Assembly: GCA_028877005.1 (NCBI GenBank)
Contig: JAGWPI010000303.1
Location: 1 to 7,839, forward strand
Source: Bacteroidota bacterium
Lineage (GTDB): Bacteria; Bacteroidota; Bacteroidia; Chitinophagales; Chitinophagaceae
Length of the DNA stretch: 7,839 bases
Reading direction: 5' to 3'
The translations under genes were made by a program, and so were the position numbers. How positions within the stretch are numbered: the first letter of the stretch is position 1; each line of letters begins with the position of its first letter. This document shows, piece by piece, positions 6,219 to 7,839 of this stretch. The notes beneath the pieces were generated by a model. The model saw only the letters and a list, made by a program, of their open reading frames with translations, was not told the origin of the DNA and did no database searches.

Positions 6219-7839
6219 ATGAGTTCATCTGCACAAATTTTTCAATCTTCTAATAAATACCGCTGGAAAAGTTTTAAATGGCTGGGTCGTTTATTGCTAT
6301 TTATGCTGCTCATTTTTGGGTTAGTGTTTTTTATTGCAGTGCATGTTATTAGCAAACAAAATCCAAATATACCTTTAGAAGGCAGGGCAGTAAAAAAAGT
6401 ATTAAGCGGCGATATACCGGCTTACCGACAAAGTAAACTAGCAAAAAAATACCGGGGCTTTCGTTCAATGATTAATGTGAAATGGGCTGCAGGTAGGGGT
6501 TGTGGGCAAGCAGATACAGTATTAGACTTGTCTAAGAGTAATGATTTTAGTGATAGTTTGGGTATTCGTGCTGCTTTTTTTGTAAACTGGGATGCACAAT
6601 CTTATTTTTCACTCAAAAAAAATATTACTAAGTTAAACTTGGTATTACCCGAATGGTTATTTATTGATCCTAAGGCCGATACCCTTTTTTCTGTGATGGA
6701 GCCAAGGGTGTTAGAGTTAATTAAGGCATCGGGCATAAAGGTAATGCCCATGTTATCCAACAATTATAATGGTGTATTTACCGGTAAAGCATTACATAGA
6801 ATTTTGAATGATCCCGCAAAATCTGATAAACTGGTGCAAGATGTGGCGCGTTTTTTAGTAAAAAATAATCTGGCCGGTATTAATGTAGATTTTGAAGAAC
6901 TTCATGAAAAAAATAATGAGGTACTCTCCAATTTTGAAAAAAAATTATATACTACCCTGCACGATTTAAATTTATTGGTTACCCAAAATGTTTCACCTTT
7001 TAACGATGATTATGATTATGCACAATTGGCCAAATACAATGATTATATTTTCTTAATGGCTTATGATGAGTATAATGATGCTACAAAGCCCGGTCCTATT
7101 TGTTCTCAAAAATGGATAGAATCTGCAGTAGATGATTTAGCTAAAAAAGTAGACCCCTCTAAAATAGTATTGAATCTTGCAGCATTTGGTTATGATTGGA
7201 CTAAAAAAGGCAAGGCTACGCCGGTTACTTATCAAGAAGCTTTAGCTATTGCAAGGGAAAGCGATGCTAAAATTGATTACGACAACGATACCTATAATTT
7301 GAATTATAGCTATTATGATGATAAGAATTTATTGCATGAAGTATATTTTACCGATGCAGCAACTAATTTTAATTCACTTCGATTTGCAACAGAATATGGA
7401 TTAGCAGGTACAGCCCTTTGGCGCCTGGGTAGTGAGGATAGTAGGGTATGGGAGTTTTATAACAAGCCCATGAATAAAGCTGCCTTGCAAAATTTTAATT
7501 TTAAGGCTTTAACAGATGTGCCTTCTATGGCAACCCCCGATTTTATTGGTACAGGAGAAATTTTAGATATGGTGTCAACACCAACGGATGGGCATATTAC
7601 ACCCGAAATAGATTCTTCTGCCCTATTAATCAGCGAAGAAACGTACGATAAATTACCATCTACTTATGTGGTAAGAAAATATGGACAAACCTCCGAAAAA
7701 AAATTAGTGCTAACCTATGATGATGGCCCCGATGCAAAATACACACCCGAAATTTTAGATACACTGGCTTATTACCATGTGCCTGCTGCTTTTTTTATGA
7801 TAGGCATTAATATGGAAAATAATATTCCATTAGTAAAAA
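6219..7839 (+). CDS. Membrane-anchored GH18 plus polysaccharide deacetylase (CE4) protein, 3' end cut
   Basis: 540 codons are visible and the frame is open at the right edge. Residues 13-24 are basic (KYRWKSFKWLGR) and 22-44 form one hydrophobic helix, predicting an N-in anchor with the enzyme domains outside the inner membrane. Residues about 80-415 are a GH18 chitinase-like barrel: the strand-4 motif is LAGINVDFEE, with catalytic Glu226 and Asp224 kept while the two earlier Asp of the DxxDxDxE pattern are Ala219 and Asn222; LMAYDEY (Tyr282, Asp283) and GTALWRLG (Trp401) are the expected strand-6 and strand-8 features. From about 495 a NodB polysaccharide deacetylase begins: LVLTYDDGPD has Asp501 and Asp502, the general base and metal ligand, with Tyr for the usual Phe. 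In Bacteroidota this pair is often followed by a GT2 synthase in one chain, which would recall the PgaB-PgaC division of labour in making and trimming beta-linked GlcNAc polymers; the GT2 part would lie outside the window and is inferred. The ATG at 6219 is the first after the carB terminator. Confidence 0.88.
   Translation, partial: MSSSAQIFQSSNKYRWKSFKWLGRLLLFMLLIFGLVFFIAVHVISKQNPNIPLEGRAVKKVLSGDIPAYRQSKLAKKYRGFRSMINVKWAAGRGCGQADTVLDLSKSNDFSDSLGIRAAFFVNWDAQSYFSLKKNITKLNLVLPEWLFIDPKADTLFSVMEPRVLELIKASGIKVMPMLSNNYNGVFTGKALHRILNDPAKSDKLVQDVARFLVKNNLAGINVDFEELHEKNNEVLSNFEKKLYTTLHDLNLLVTQNVSPFNDDYDYAQLAKYNDYIFLMAYDEYNDATKPGPICSQKWIESAVDDLAKKVDPSKIVLNLAAFGYDWTKKGKATPVTYQEALAIARESDAKIDYDNDTYNLNYSYYDDKNLLHEVYFTDAATNFNSLRFATEYGLAGTALWRLGSEDSRVWEFYNKPMNKAALQNFNFKALTDVPSMATPDFIGTGEILDMVSTPTDGHITPEIDSSALLISEETYDKLPSTYVVRKYGQTSEKKLVLTYDDGPDAKYTPEILDTLAYYHVPAAFFMIGINMENNIPLVK

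Overview
The window is an AT-rich, densely coded piece of chromosome, most likely from a member of the Bacteroidota (Chitinophagaceae or a near relative is my best guess). The reasons are the near absence of Shine-Dalgarno sequences before convincing starts, a TAnnTTTG-type -7 box in front of carB, the GH18 plus polysaccharide-deacetylase fusion protein on the right, and the style of the MGH1-like glucosidase and of the GNSIT-type SGNH hydrolase. No composition or database search was run; the assignment is by protein recognition.

Layout from left to right: (1) the 3' part of a large GH63/MGH1-like glucosidase gene on the + strand, cut by the left window edge; (2) a secreted SGNH/GDSL hydrolase on the - strand, convergent with it; the 97 bases between them hold no gene and no clear terminator; (3) a 274-base gap with a perfect 26-bp palindrome next to three TTCGA words phased every 11 bp; (4) a SemiSWEET sugar transporter on the - strand, with a 13-bp inverted repeat that runs into its start codon; (5) a BCP-type peroxiredoxin on the - strand; (6) a 196-base divergent promoter region with a 9-bp inverted repeat; (7) a + strand carB gene that encodes only the N-terminal half of carbamoyl-phosphate synthase large subunit and is closed by a strong intrinsic terminator; (8) the 5' part of a membrane-anchored GH18-CE4 protein on the + strand, cut by the right window edge.

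The genes do not form one pathway. The glucosidase, SGNH esterase, SemiSWEET and GH18-CE4 protein all deal with carbohydrate, a common theme in this phylum, while Bcp (peroxide defence) and CarB (pyrimidine and arginine synthesis) are housekeeping. I see no CRISPR, phage, toxin-antitoxin or other defence system. The points most worth a second look are the domain-boundary split of carB, the inverted repeat fused to the SemiSWEET start codon, and the palindrome with the phased TTCGA array.
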